A stretch of 64,000 bases of DNA from Archegozetes longisetosus (taxonomy: Eukaryota > Arthropoda > Arachnida > Sarcoptiformes > Trhypochthoniidae): NCBI GenBank assembly GCA_018873245.2, contig JAEMBT020000007.1, positions 2,748,001 through 2,812,000 on the forward strand, written 5' to 3'. The notes under the pieces were generated by a model. The model made no database searches. It was not told where the DNA came from and saw nothing but the letters and a program-made list of their open reading frames with translations. The translations under genes and the position numbers were made by a program. Of this stretch, positions 1 through 12,357 are shown one piece after another. Numbering within the stretch: position 1 is the first letter of the stretch; every line of letters begins with the position of its first letter.

Positions 1-374
1 TATATTAAACTATAGCAAATTTCTACAAACAAAGTATAGATAAATGAAAACCAAATGCTGTCAAGTTTCTTTAAAGACAGAAAGTGAGTATAAAAGCTTT
101 GTATAATATAATAAATGAAGTACAAAGTGAAAATAACTTTAAAGAAAAGCTGGTCACTTAACTGTTGTAATACTTTTTATTTATTACTAATGACATGAAA
201 TCATTTTTGATTAGGAATTCAAAATCAATATAAGTAAAAGAAAATGCAATTCAATTGGCTTTGAATGAATTGAATTCATATTTTGACTTTTCAAACAAAG
301 CATTTATTGATCAGATATTAAACATTGTGATGAATAAAACGAAATTGACTAAACTGTTATTTGAAATATTTTCG
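1..374. other. AT-rich sequence without recognised gene
   Basis: I see no gene or repeat structure here. It lies immediately 3' of the kinase pseudogene, which is on the minus strand, so it could contain its former 3' flank. Confidence 0.5.
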
Positions 375-908
375 TTACTTTCCTCTGCGCCTAACCCACT
401 GGTGATTCAACACTTCATCCAAAGTGATTCTTGAATTTTCTTTTGGATCGAATACTCTTTGCTGAAGATCTAAAATATGTTTTGAATGTTGTTTTACACA
501 ACGAGTTTGTATGAAATTGACGTCATTCTGTTCTTTAAACATTTGTTTTGAATCTCTGAAATGAAAGGAGAATTTGTCATAAAGCATGCAAAACAATGTT
601 GTCATCCATGTCATAGGATGATATGGGTTTATATATCTCTGTGGAAGATATACAACTGTTCGTGTATATATTTTAGAACAAGACCGACTCGTGTAAACCA
701 ATAACATGCCAACGACTCGTTTAAGGCTCCGGTTTTTCAGGTATGCTACAATATCACCGTTTGGTGCAAATTCCATAAACACATAGATTTTGTGATTGGC
801 TCTAAAGATGTCGTGGATGAAAATGAAGTTTCGCGTTTGACTCCTATTGGAGCTGTTAATCCTCTTGGAAGAAACTTTTGTTTGAATTTCTGTCCGAACG
901 TTTCCCAA
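375..908 (-). pseudogene. Protein kinase pseudogene, TSSK-like
   Basis: This open frame of 177 codons looks like a testis-specific serine/threonine kinase (TSSK) whose middle is missing. What is seen: an N-lobe stretch reading FIFIHDIFRANHKIYVFMEF then APNGDIVAYL, matching the kinase hinge region, and near the end DPKENSRITLDEVLNHQWV, matching subdomain XI (RITxDExLxHxW). A segment around YINPYHPMTW resembles the activation-segment end and the start of subdomain IX. No glycine-rich loop, no HRD catalytic loop and no DFG motif is visible, so an active kinase cannot be encoded. No introns are apparent, which would fit a processed copy, though many TSSK genes are intronless anyway. The family assignment is by motif recognition only. 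Confidence 0.6.
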
Positions 909-1043
909 CTTGACTCCTTTTGGAGTTTTTAGCCTTTCTATTTGAAGACGACTTCAGTCTTGGGATTGAGTTCTACTATTTCTTTTGTCATTTCTCAACT
1001 TTTTACTGTGAATAATCTATTAGTTAACTATAACTATAGCTTA

Positions 1044-1453
1044 CTAGGAACACTCACGAAGTGCCGGGTCGGTTTTGGGGAAATGTACATATTTTTGAAA
1101 AGTACTCATCGAGACAAGTTCAACGGTATATATCATTGCCGCCCGAGACGAGGTCAAAGGTCAAAAATCGGGGGCCCAACTTTGGGCAAAATTCAAAATT
1201 TGACTGTTTGTGCGCGGATAACTTGAGTTAAAGTCAAAACACTGATATATTTTAAATCTATTCATGTTGCTGAATCGAATGGTACCCAACATTACTAGGT
1301 TCAGATCATTCCCCAAAATTGGGCCCCCGGTGTTTTTTACCTTTGACCTCGTCTCGGGCGGCAATGATATATACCGTTGAACTTGTCTCGAAGAATACTT
1401 TTCAAAAATATGTACATTTCCCTAAAACCGACCCGGCACTTCGTGAGTCCTAG
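1044..1453. mobile_element. Inverted-repeat MITE with TTA target duplication
   Basis: Two arms of about 150 bp (about 1044-1200 and 1300-1453) are reverse complements with a few mismatches; the outer ends are CTAGGAACACTCACG and its complement CGTGAGTCCTAG. The trinucleotide TTA flanks both ends (1041-1043 and 1454-1456), as expected for a PIF/Harbinger-type insertion. The spacer of about 100 bp is non-coding; short open frames across the arms are by-products of the palindrome. The arms are GC-richer than the neighbourhood. The superfamily is inferred from the target duplication only. Confidence 0.75.
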
Positions 1454-1489
1454 TTAGTTTGATTTGTCTTCTCTTCATTGACCCATTTA

Positions 1490-2407
1490 AGCCTTGGCTA
1501 GAGAAATCTGCACAAAAAAAATTTTTAATAATTATTAATCAAAATTTCACCGAAATTGGACAGAAATTTATTAAATGAAAATACATTATATGAAGTTTAA
1601 ATTGATATCAATTGATGGCAGATAGTACTCCTTTGTCCGCTGCTTTGCGGACCTTAGTCTTAACACCTCTCATAAGGTTTTGGCACAGATTTTCAGATCT
1701 TTTACGTATTATTGTTTTGATTCTTCGAATTAGTTTTGGGATTTACATCTGTTGTCCACCCATTTTCATAAATTTGTTTACCCAAATTCGCCCAAAATCT
1801 TTCAATTGGGTGGAATTGGGGGACATTTAGAGGACTGATCTCTTTTGGAACAACTTTGATTCCAACTCTTTGGTAAACTTCTTGAGTGGTTTTGGCGTAA
1901 TGAGAAGTAGCCAAATCGGCCAGAAAACATATTTATCGTCTGAATGGTACTTATCGATAAAATCTTTCAGAAGTGGTAAATATTCACGAATATAGACTTC
2001 TGCAGTGATCGCATTACCGCGAACTCAATTATTTTGTCTTTAGTTTTTCGGTTAATTTCTCGGTTTTTTCTCGGACCTGGAGTCCGATCGGCACTCTGAC
2101 CCCTTATGTATCTTTGGATAATTGAATATACTGTACGGCGAGGGATGCCCTCCAGTTCATAATGTCTTACGATATCGCAAGTTTTCATATTCGCGTTTCT
2201 TTCAATAAAAGCGCCAATCCTTTTCCTAGCCTCAAGCTCTTTAGAGGAGGACATCTTTCTTATTATAAATTATTATAAACTAATAATTGCAATGTTTTGT
2301 TACCTAATAACTATTCTTTCAAAGTAAAAACAAAATTTAATCGAATCAACTATATTTGGTTAAGAAATTGCGTCTTAAATTTTGTGCAGATTTCTCTAGC
2401 CAAGGCT
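1490..2407 (-). mobile_element. Tc1-like transposon, internally deleted
   Basis: Terminal inverted repeats of about 27 bp (AGCCTTGGCTAGAGAAATCT... at 1490 and its complement ending at 2407) are flanked by TA dinucleotides (1488-1489 and 2408-2409), the hallmark of Tc1/mariner insertions. The element is 918 bp, too short for a full transposase of about 340 residues plus termini. The coding remnant on the minus strand retains both ends of a transposase but lacks the centre. A related longer copy lies in the fatty acid synthase intron near 50.4-51.4 kb. Confidence 0.9.
1608..2254 (-). pseudogene. Tc1-like transposase remnant
   Basis: The 5' part (2254 down to 1967) begins MSSSKELEARKRIGAFIERN and contains a helix-turn-helix region with RRTVYSIIQRYIRGQ, typical of Tc1 DNA-binding domains. 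The 3' part (1914 down to 1702) contains PQFHPIERFWANLGKQIYEN, the region around the last catalytic acidic residue (PIE-FW). A further frame reads QNLMRGVKTKVRKAADKGVL to a stop at 1608-1610. The frames are not continuous, and the middle third with the first two catalytic aspartates is missing. It is inactive. Confidence 0.85.
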
Positions 2408-3043
2408 TATTTCAAATATTTTTGACAGTTTGTTTAGGAAAACAATTATTCACAACTGAAAATTATTGTTTGCAAGATCAGATCAATCATTTTTTAACCG
2501 AATCGAATAATTTGAATTGTATCAAACTTAAATAATTAGGATACTGATTTGAGTCGAGGATAACCGATTTAGAAAAATTCTCAAGTGCTTTAATGTCACT
2601 ATGTGTATAATAAACTCCAAAAGTTTATGAAACAATGATATACTATAATAGGAATTATTAAGCTAAATTAGTAAATATAAAAACTAAAATTTAACTCAAC
2701 TATTTCAAAAGAAAGATTAAATTTCTTCCATAACTCTACTTATGAGTCAAAAGTTATATTTTTAAATTTAAAATTGAACTCACATGCTTTTGGAATCAAT
2801 CTAGAAAATCTAGTATTTAATTAGATGTAAGTAGTCTTATTATTTTCTGACGACTATTGGCAGACTGACCTAATATAAAACACAAATGTGATGCCTTAAG
2901 ACAAAATATTATTTATTGAAATTTGGTCATCTCTAACATATTAATTAGGCGCAAACTTATAATGCACATCAGGAACTTGCTTTAAAAATTTGAAACTTTT
3001 TTTATCAAATCAATATTAGATACATTTAAAACATATATATTAA
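2408..3043. other. AT-rich spacer
   Basis: No coding potential, inverted repeat or RNA gene is recognised between the Tc1-like element and the following foldback element. Confidence 0.5.
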
Positions 3044-3711
3044 TATATTGGCTTGATTGATAAGTTTCTAGACTGACTAGTTTTTAGTAATTTTTTTCAG
3101 TGATTTTTCAACAAATCATTCAAATATGAACTGAATGATGATGATTGACCTGACTCATCTGTTCCCACCACTTGCCAAAGATTTTATGCATTCCATTTTG
3201 TCGATTCTCAAAAATTACCAAAATAGTGACACTCGACACAAACTCCACACGTAAAAATTATTGCGCACAATTTGATGCTCTCTTCCAGTTGATACTCTAA
3301 AATGTTCAGCTAAATGCCTGTCCCAGTAATTCGAGTCCCGCATTCAGAGGACTTCAACTGTAGGCTTGGATCTATTCGTATCCACCACCGATAACCTCTT
3401 GAGCGAAAATCTGATCAATCGAGTCAGGCAGTAAGCAGAGTTAGTGGATTGTTTAAGGAAAAAAAGCATCAAGTTATGAGCAGTATTCTTCAAATGGCGA
3501 TGGTTTATGTCAAAAAAGTCCCTTTCACCGATCATTTCTTTCATTTTTCAATGGCGATAGAGAAATTTAGAAATTTCTTTGGTAAGTGGCAGGAACAGAC
3601 TGGTCAGGTCAATCATCATCATTTAGGTCATAATTGAATTATTTGCTGAGAAATCTCTGAAAAAATTACTGTAAACTAGTTAGTCTAGAAACTTATCAAT
3701 CAAGCCAATAT
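3044..3711. mobile_element. Mariner-like foldback element
   Basis: Left arm (about 3044-3182) and right arm (about 3572-3711) are imperfect reverse complements of about 140 bp, with outermost sequence ATTGGCTTGATTGATAAGTT, which resembles mariner termini. The flanks are TA-rich, so a TA target duplication is possible but cannot be proved inside the TA microsatellite on the right. The central 390 bp is GC-richer than the arms and holds a 66-codon minus-strand frame I do not recognise. This suggests an internally deleted or cargo-carrying non-autonomous element. Confidence 0.7.
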
Positions 3712-3808
3712 ATATATATATATGAATTAGCCGCCAACACGTTACATAACATATATTTTCTTACAATTTAAATTTTTGTAATTACATACATTACTCATAG
3801 ATCAAGGA

Positions 3809-6540
3809 AATAATTAAGAATACATCCTGACGCTGAGGTATTTTATTTGGTTTGAAACATCCAGGTTCAGGTTCGATACTTTCGGTTATGCAATCTCTTA
3901 AACTTTCTTAAGCTAAAGTTTTTCTAAAAGATAACTTTAATTTTATTTTCAAAAAACTAAAGGTGCTTAAGATAAGAAAATCAGAAAATTTTAATTATGA
4001 TAATTATATCAAAGGTGATCGAAACACAGATTGTTATTACAAGCAATGCAAAAAATAAATGATGTAGAATTGCAGTTTTCAATATAACAATTTCCATCTT
4101 CTAAATTGAAAATTATATCATAAATATCTTGAAATTCAATATCTACAGAAATTTTTTCTAGACAACTACTAGCTCTTTCTCATAATTTTTTAATATTTCA
4201 GAAGTGAATTGATGTAATTGTATTATTTCTATCTTTTAAATTAATATCAGTTGCTTATAGTAAAACAAGACTTGATATTTTTTTAGCGATTAATTTACAA
4301 TATCGAATAATTCTAAAATCTAATGGCTGCAAATATGGTGTTTTTGGAGGAGTAACTGATCATTTTAATAGTTTACCACAATTTTGTTTAATATCAACTT
4401 CGTTATACATGTTACCATTTTGACCGCCATAAGAATCCAATAATAAGAGACAATTCTTCCTCATTCAAGAAGGCAAAACATTCTCATACCTGAAATTTTA
4501 TAGCTTTTTGATTCTACGATTATTCATATGTTATCGAAACTTACCACCATTTCATATAATATTTTGACAATTTTCCAGATCTGCTGCTTGTGATTATGAT
4601 GTTATCTCTGTATATTAGTTTAGCTTCAACTGAAGGTCTGAATTTTCCATTGATCTCTTGAAAAGCAAATTAATATTCTTGGAAAAATTCGACCATTTTT
4701 GAAGATTACTGGCATGAGTGTATAACTGTGAGTGTAATCCAAAGGTGCTTCAATAGCCAGAATCGTACACTCTTCTCCTTTATCAGTAAGGGTTCGAGTG
4801 GAATGAAATTCGTAGTTGTATCCAGTTTGACTAACGTTAGAGATTTCGCTGATATAGATCGAAGAAAATATATGATTTAAAACTATTATAAGAGCACTTT
4901 TTGGCTGAGCTTTGAAATTATTTAAGTAAAGGTCGAAATTAACTTACCAATACTCGACTAAATTGAGAGGGTTTTCAGGACCAATTGCTATGAATTGCGA
5001 ATAAATTTGAATTCACTATATTTCAAATAATAAATATTTTTATCGATTTACGTCTCATTTTGCGTGCAAAATGTAAATTATTTAAGAAAATTTACGAAAT
5101 TGTCGGCATTGTACGAAAATTTTGTTGTTTAATCGAATACTTTTCGACCTTTATCTTGATGTTCTAATTTTCTCCATATAAGTCACGTAAATCTTTAACG
5201 GATTCTCGTATTTTCCAAAATTTTTAATTTCTCTATTATAAACTATTTTAATATTTTCTTGAGAAACAATTCGATGACTTCTTTAAATGAATGAACCCAT
5301 CCATCGCTTGCCCTGAACTCGAAATTACTATTCTGACAATTGTCTTTAAAGCATTAAATAGCCCACCTCTTGATATCAATTGTATTACCAGCCATATAAC
5401 TATCCATTGCTTTGAGAAATTTATCAAAGACAACCATCAATACGTTTCAAACGATAAATACTTCATATTAGATGTAATATGTTTTCTAAAATTTCTAATA
5501 TAGCCTATACTTTCAATTTTCTGCATGCATTTTTCTAAATCGTCGATAATCAGTTTTGGGTACTTATCATTATTATCGACAACTCTTTTCATTTCTTCTA
5601 GTTATTAAATTTTGAACCTACAATATTACCCATAAATAACGATTTATACAAAAGAGCTTTTCATATTGCTCGCGCGTATAAAAAATACTGAAAACTTTTA
5701 AAATGAGAAACTATTTTAAGAGGATGTTAACACTATTATAGCATTAATAAAATTCTCTCAATTTAAAAATAAATTAATTACAAATATAGTGAAAGAATGA
5801 TTATTAATCATAAATTAAACAGACTTAGCTTTGTTTCGTTCAATTCATCTTCATAATCCGAATTTTTTATCAATTTCCACGTCTAAATCGTCTTATTGAA
5901 GTCTACTAGTTGTCCATCTCCAAAATCGTTAGCAATAGAATGGATGTTATTTTCAATTATATCAAACTTTTGCAAAATTAACTTTTAATGTATGTAACTC
6001 ACTATACTTATATTTATAGAACTTATCCACAGACATTCTCGACTCATTAACAATATTAAATATATTAAATAAACTCAATTTTCACAGTTAAATACTGTTT
6101 AAACGAAATATTTATAAACAAAGAACAAACACAAATAATGTTGTACTATCGATCAAATAATTATGTGTTAAAATTTGCGCTAAAGAATTAGGGATCACAA
6201 TATCATATTTTAAAACTTGTATTTCTACGTAAACTCAACAGCAATGAATGCATTATTAAAAGTTCAGTTCTTAAAAAGTTTAATACCAAATGTCATGTTG
6301 TTAAACATTAAATTTTTGTTGACTGAATTTTTTAGCATTCTCTGAGATCTATGTGTAAAAAATACGGGAGAATACACATTTTGACACATAATTATTTGAT
6401 CGATAGTATTAATACATAGAACGTGCAAAAATAATTAAAAAAAAAGTTTAAGAGATTGTTAGACTGATAGTATAGAACTCGAACCCAGGATATCTAAAAT
6501 CAAACACACTGCCTCAGCGTCAGGATGCACTTTTAATTAT
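3809..6540 (-). mobile_element. Decayed pogo/Tigger-like DNA transposon
   Basis: A segment of about 98 bp at 3809-3906 recurs inverted at 6443-6540, sharing CATCCTGACGCTGAGG and a GGTTCGA box, and so brackets a decayed transposase on the minus strand. The bracketing sequence looks tRNA-derived rather than like a typical transposon end (see findings), so the true ends of the DNA transposon are uncertain. The interior is AT-rich with many stops. Confidence 0.55.
4300..5620 (-). pseudogene. DDE transposase relic (pogo/Tc5-like)
   Basis: Read on the minus strand, several short frames form a recognisable order. Near 5620-5520 is LEEMKRVVDNNDKYPKLIID; near 5250-5150, once frames are followed, a stretch like RESVKDLRDLYGE; at about 4860-4640, a frame with QTGYNYEFHSTRTLTDKGEE followed by THSYTLMPVIFKNGRIFPR; near 4460-4310, NCLLLDSYGGQNGNMY and then PPKTPYLQPLD. 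The RTL-x-KGE, HSYT-MP, LLLDSYGG and YLQPLD motifs belong to DDE transposases of the pogo/Tigger/Tc5 type. Stops and frame changes make it dead. The exact family is an inference. Confidence 0.6.
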
Positions 6541-9225
6541 TCACTTGTTCAATCAGTAATATGTGAAGAAGTATAAGAAAGTATCGGATACACCTTTTGA
6601 CTTAAAGCGTCATAAATACATTGCATTCATATTACAGTAGTTTTCCTATTCGTTCATACCTTTGACTGGGCAAACGCATCAATAGACTAAATTCAACTAA
6701 TCACTATTGAAATTGAATTGATACAAAGAATTAGTTGATTTCAGTGGTTTTAAGCTATATGTTTTTGAAAAAAACAAAAGTTTCGAAAAAGTCTTGACCA
6801 AACTACTTGCATTTAATCGCATTTCACAAAAAATCAATTTTGGCCAAAGATTCTGATAAGTAATGGAAATATAAGGAGACAAATATAAATTTTACGAATC
6901 TATTGGACGAGCCTTAACTACAATAGACCAAAATTGATATTCTAATCACCAATAGATAATCTACTTTTCAAGTATTTATTTCCTGAATAAAATTTCATTG
7001 ATTTAATCAAACACTGATAGCATTCAAATGATACTATGACATATAATCAAGCTTATCAACATTTAATAATACGTATAAATTAACTGAATATTTTTGAGTG
7101 TTTACAGGAATATATAAAAAACAAGTTTGATTTTACTGAAGAAATGGTTTCAGTGCCTGGTACATATTTTTCGAATATTGATCTTAATACTTTAGTTGTA
7201 AATTCGATCATTTTTTGTTATATCATTCTAAATGACAGTATTCAAGAAATTGATTCAATAAGATGCAACACAAATAATAAATTGATTGAAAATGATAGAG
7301 CTATAGAAATGTAATTATAACTTTGAATCATATATTAATAAGAGGATTTATCGAGTTAGTCTTATAATAACTTACTAATCTAACCTAAACTAAAGTATTG
7401 TTTTATTTCTAGGCGATAGTATATTGTATTGCAAATATTGAGCTGAATTTTACTAGATATCACTAATATGATAGATTAAAGTTTTGATTACTTAGAAGCT
7501 TCAAAAATTGAAGCAGGTTTTACAAATTTAGTTAGATCAAATAAAGCTTCTTTCGAAAAGAATTGAAGCTAAAAGATATTTATGCATTTTTTGACAGAAT
7601 ATTTCTCGTTCTTAAGACTATAGATGTCTAGTGTTCAAATAATATGAGATACAGATATCCTTGAAAGTCAAGTTTCCAAATTTTGCAGTTTCTTCAATAT
7701 ACTTATTTTTCTTATTTCGCAATAACATATTGTAGAGTATTGTTTTATTTTCCACCCATTTCATTTTATAATTTATTAATTTTGGTGGCAATTTCGAGTC
7801 ACAAATTAATATGTTTATGTTACAATAAAGTGAAGTTCTTTCTTCAGAATGTTTCCATACATTAGACATTTGCATAAAAATTATACCTTCCATCTTTGAT
7901 AAAGTCAAAAATTGTCAGATTTTGAACAGTTTTACCTTAATTTAACATTTAATTGACAGTGATAAAAATTTAGTGCAACCCCAGTACATGTAAACATTGA
8001 TGCTCGACGCTCTTAATACACATTTTATCATATTAGAAATATGTTTAAAATACTTAGTGTAAATATTTTTAAAAATATTCATACAAATGTTAATTTCTGC
8101 AAACAAGATTGTGATATATTCTGTTCTAAAGAATTTAGATAATTCAAACAAAGAATAATATAAAGTATATGCCTGAACCCTATTTAGTAAATGAGTATCA
8201 TATTTGCTAAATGTGTATAAAGATAAAATTACAGCTCAAATAAAGTTAACAAGTTTAGTGGTTAAAAATGCTGTTCAACCCATTAACTTTGTTTGCTCGA
8301 CGCTCGAGCGCTTGTAAACACTAACACAAACCATTTTGATAATCCAATTCTTAAGTTTGAATATATTTTGCATTTGCATATAAGTTAAGGAATTGCAAGA
8401 AATTTCATGTGGAAGATGTTTTGATTATTCATCCATCTAAAGCACGATTGCTCTCCCGTTTCCGACTATCGTGAAAATTTCTAATCAATCATCAATAGAC
8501 AGGCCACGAAAGTTAGCATACTGGATTTTCTTATTCTATAGCAATTGAGATACAAAAATGACTGAAATTACTGAATCAGTAAATTAGCCTATTATTTTGA
8601 AGTTATGGTCCAAAAAATTAGTTTTATTCCGTAGTTTTTTTTGGTTGCAATGTGCCTATGGTCTAAACTTTAGTAAATAAGTGAGTCAAATTTTCAATCT
8701 AAAACTTGACATTTAAATTCCATTAATGCAGCATATTTTTAACGTATACGTTTCTGGTAATTTTCTAAATTTATTTAGAGAGAAACTATATGAAAAAAGA
8801 GAAATATTATTCCAATTCGTTGTTATTAAAAGATCGATTTAATACTATTAATTCTGAGTTTATAAACTAATGAGATCGGATTACTCAAAAAGCAATTCTT
8901 TACTATTAGAAGATGACTGAAATTCATGAATATATGCCGAATAAATATAGTATGCCTCATCAAAAAAATGTGAATCCATTCGATTCTGCTTCAAAATTCA
9001 GCTTCAGTACAAAATATAGCTTCTACAAAATAATAATTAAAATCTCTTTTACCTCTCAAGAAATCGTTTTTCTTAAACGAATAAGTAAACTCTCTCGTTT
9101 AAATGTTAAAAACATATACAGATAAAGCACTTAATTCCATGCACTTCAACTATTAACGAAAGTAGATAAATAATCTTTTGTTTATTTTATCGAAATTACA
9201 AAAGTTTAAGAATAAAAATTCATAA
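6541..9225. other. Featureless AT-rich intergenic DNA
   Basis: No gene is supported. Short open frames here are low in complexity and lack splice-site or codon-use support. A short motif TGCTCGACGCTC occurs near 8000 and 8296; nothing more is seen around it. Confidence 0.5.
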
Positions 9226-9345
9226 TTAGTCACTTAGAGTTGCAAAGCGCGGTATATCAATCCTTTGTGTATCCACTACTGTCTTTCTATTATGTCTCTT
9301 CCTATCATTCGGGCTATATCTTGATCTCTTTAATTTTATCCATGG
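9226..9345 (-). CDS. Possible terminal exon, unrecognised protein
   Basis: On the minus strand a frame reads WIKLKRSRYSPNDRKRHNRK then TVVDTQRIDIPRFATLSD before a TAA at 9226-9228. The base composition is richer and the codon use more balanced than in the surrounding low-complexity DNA. An AATAAA signal on the same strand sits about 40 nt downstream (9181-9186), as expected for a last exon. A possible acceptor AG lies near 9330, but without a convincing pyrimidine tract. I do not recognise the protein and cannot identify its upstream exons, so this could be a relic. Confidence 0.25.
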   Translation of the reverse strand, partial: PWIKLKRSRYSPNDRKRHNRKTVVDTQRIDIPRFATLSD

Positions 9346-12300
9346 AATAGTAATATGAAATTACGTTTTACTTCATCAACAGACTGTCCATTTTTCCAAC
9401 ATTATCCGCGAATTCCACAATTACTTTATAAATGATATAACTTTGTTACAAAATACACCTATTTTCTGTGTTATGTTTTATGCACTTCAAATGTTTATTT
9501 TGAGCTTAATGCATCTAGTGTGTTAAAATATACATATATTTTAGTATATCATATCAAGTTTGTTTAAAAGCAAACAAAATTATAGTTACTATACTTTTAT
9601 TGAAAGGTCAAATGCAAGGAATTAAGTGCCTTGTCTGTACTGATAAGCATTCGTTCTGACATAACTTAAACTTTTAAAAAATAATCTGTTCCAATAAGAG
9701 AGATCAATATTTTAAAACTAGGGTTAAAAATATCACCAGTAACTGAAACCCTTTTTAATTGAAGATTAAGAATGAAAGTTGAAAGTAATTTTGATATGTA
9801 GTTCAGAATGGATTTATTTATCGAAATTTAATTGCATTGAATAAAATAATTCATGAATTAAAGTAATTACAATGTATTTTAGACTTAATATCATCATTAA
9901 ATCTATTAAATTATTATTCTAGCCATTAACGTCATAGAAGACAAAGTATTATTCAAATGAACTTTAAGGATTGAACATAAAGACATAATAAAGATTTAAA
10001 AATTAGCTCAACTTCAATTGTTGAACCGGTTATTGTAATTGCGAATAAACTGACTTTAATCAGACTCCAAAGAGTTATTAAGTTTTTTCAAGCATGATAC
10101 ATATGGAGTTAACTACTATTAAACTTATTTCAATCTATTCTTTAATTAGTTGAATGAATTGAATAAATTATGCAATTATTATAACTCTTAAGTTGCGTGT
10201 TATTAAACAATTACAAAGAAACTAATTTTCAAATTACTTCAGTAGATGTTTAGTCTGAGAGTCAATGTTCAAGAAAAGGATTTTAAAGACTGTAAATAAT
10301 CTAATTAGTAATTAGAAAATAAAGATGTGAGGAAGAACTTTTATATGTTTACTTGTCAGACTACTGGTTTATTAATAATGAATATCATCGATCAAATCAG
10401 ATATCTATGATAAAAATTCAATTAATTATATCGGAAGAATATTAAGAAAGTTTTCAATAAAAATTGATGCAAAGTAAGCTTCTATTTTTCTTTAGTTTGC
10501 GGAAAAAATTCTCACAAGTAGGAACGTGTCATTAATTAGAACAATCTCTCGAAGGCTTACTGATCATGTAATTGAGAATCAGGTTCTAGGAAATTGCAGA
10601 TCGTATAACTTATTCCAAATTTCCTATTTATTGTTCAGATTAACTTCAACAAGCATATCAGTATTTTTAAATCTATGTGTAATTCTATTACTAGATTTCG
10701 TATTTTGTGTGATAGGGATGCATTAAACATTGAGAACTCTATCAAGAAATCATATAACTATTTAAAGTGTGTTTGTTTAAATGAATCTATATTACTACAT
10801 TTGATTCACTGAATTGCACAATGAGCAGTACTGTTTCCTAATCCTTTAATCATTTAGTTTATTAGTTTTAGTAAACATGTTGATTCGCAAATCAATTATA
10901 CTTTTCAGCATGATAAAGGTTACATAGAAAATTTACACATTCTTAACTAGAATTATCATCTTCAATATTTTAGTTAACTATTTAGAGGTGAAGCAAAATT
11001 TTGATTAATTTTATCTCTCATACAATAGTAAAAACATATTGTTTATTTTTGATTATATAAGATAACATTCAGCTTATGGTGAAATTCCATTTATTTTCCC
11101 CTTTTTAGGATCAATAGACAGCTGTCAAAATGTTAGTGCACTTTCAGTACTCGTGATCTCCGATACAAAGCATTGTTTTTATTTTAATTCTCATGTACAG
11201 GTAAATTGGCAGTCAGTATGATCGCTCAACAATACTCGTACAAGTACAATAAAGTTATTTTGCTTTTCAAAATTCATTCACAAAAAATACTTTAATTATA
11301 AGGACATTTGTTATGCAAATAATGGAATAAAAGATTTTCCTCCATATGTTTGACTTAGGATTTTTCTGATTGGGTTTATTACACTTTTTCTTATTGGTAT
11401 ATCTTATTAGACTTTAAGCCTACTCATTTTAAGACTTGAAATGATAACTTTCTTATTCTATTTATACATAAAACTCATAATTTTAAGGTTAGCCAAAGTT
11501 CAAAATCCGGATTTTCCCGATTGATAAGACTAAAAGTTACTCGAACTCAATGTTTAGATACTGAATATCAAAACATTTGTTAGAAACAGTTTTAGAACTA
11601 ATATAGACTTCAATAGATACTTTTATGAAGATTTTGTTGAATAAATCAATAATTTCCTAAAAGTTATGCAATTTTTTTATATATGTGGATTTAGACACAT
11701 CTTTGATCTTAATATTTTATATAATTAGCAAAAAACTTAACTGATATATGCTCAATTTCGACTAAATTGAGCCCGATTTCAGTCATGAAACATTATAGAA
11801 AGTTTATAAACAGATTATCTTTAGATACTAAAAGCTTAGAAACAGTTACTTCAGCGGTTCTAAATATCAAGTCAGAGTAAGAGGAGCTCAGTCCCCCTTT
11901 GGTTTGGGGCTTTATCAAAAAATTTATAAAATTTGCATATTTGTAGGTCTAAAAATTTGCTTAATGAGCCATCAGCCAATCTTTCAGCTAAACCGAAATA
12001 ATAGCATACTTTTGGTTAGAGCAAGTTTCATTTACAGTGTGCTAAATTTAGTTCACTTAAGCAGCAGTTTGTATTTGTTTGGAGTTGAGCAATGAACAAA
12101 TATTGATACAGTCTAACTAAACATCTGATAATATTTCAAACTTCAGGTTAAATCGTACCTTTCTGACTATCACTCATTATTCTATAATTTTTAAGGTACT
12201 GAAACAATTGGAAAACCTAACTCACCTTAATAAACAAAAGTTCGGTAAACCTTTAACGTAACTTTTATTCATCTACTAACTCAAGAATGACGATTTTACA

Positions 12301-12357
12301 CCAAACTAATTTTATTTTGATTATTTAGTTCAGAATTCATCAGGATTTTTTAATTTT
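9346..12357. other. AT-rich intergenic DNA
   Basis: No convincing gene, RNA or repeat is recognised. Short frames (for example near 10526-10726 and 11904-12095) are hydrophobic or biased, as expected from AT-rich noise. Confidence 0.45.

Noticed and set aside
6440-6545. Possible functional tRNA gene
   Set aside because: A B-box-like element is present, but no acceptor stem pairing or complete cloverleaf could be drawn, and the sequence is repeated inverted at 3809-3906.
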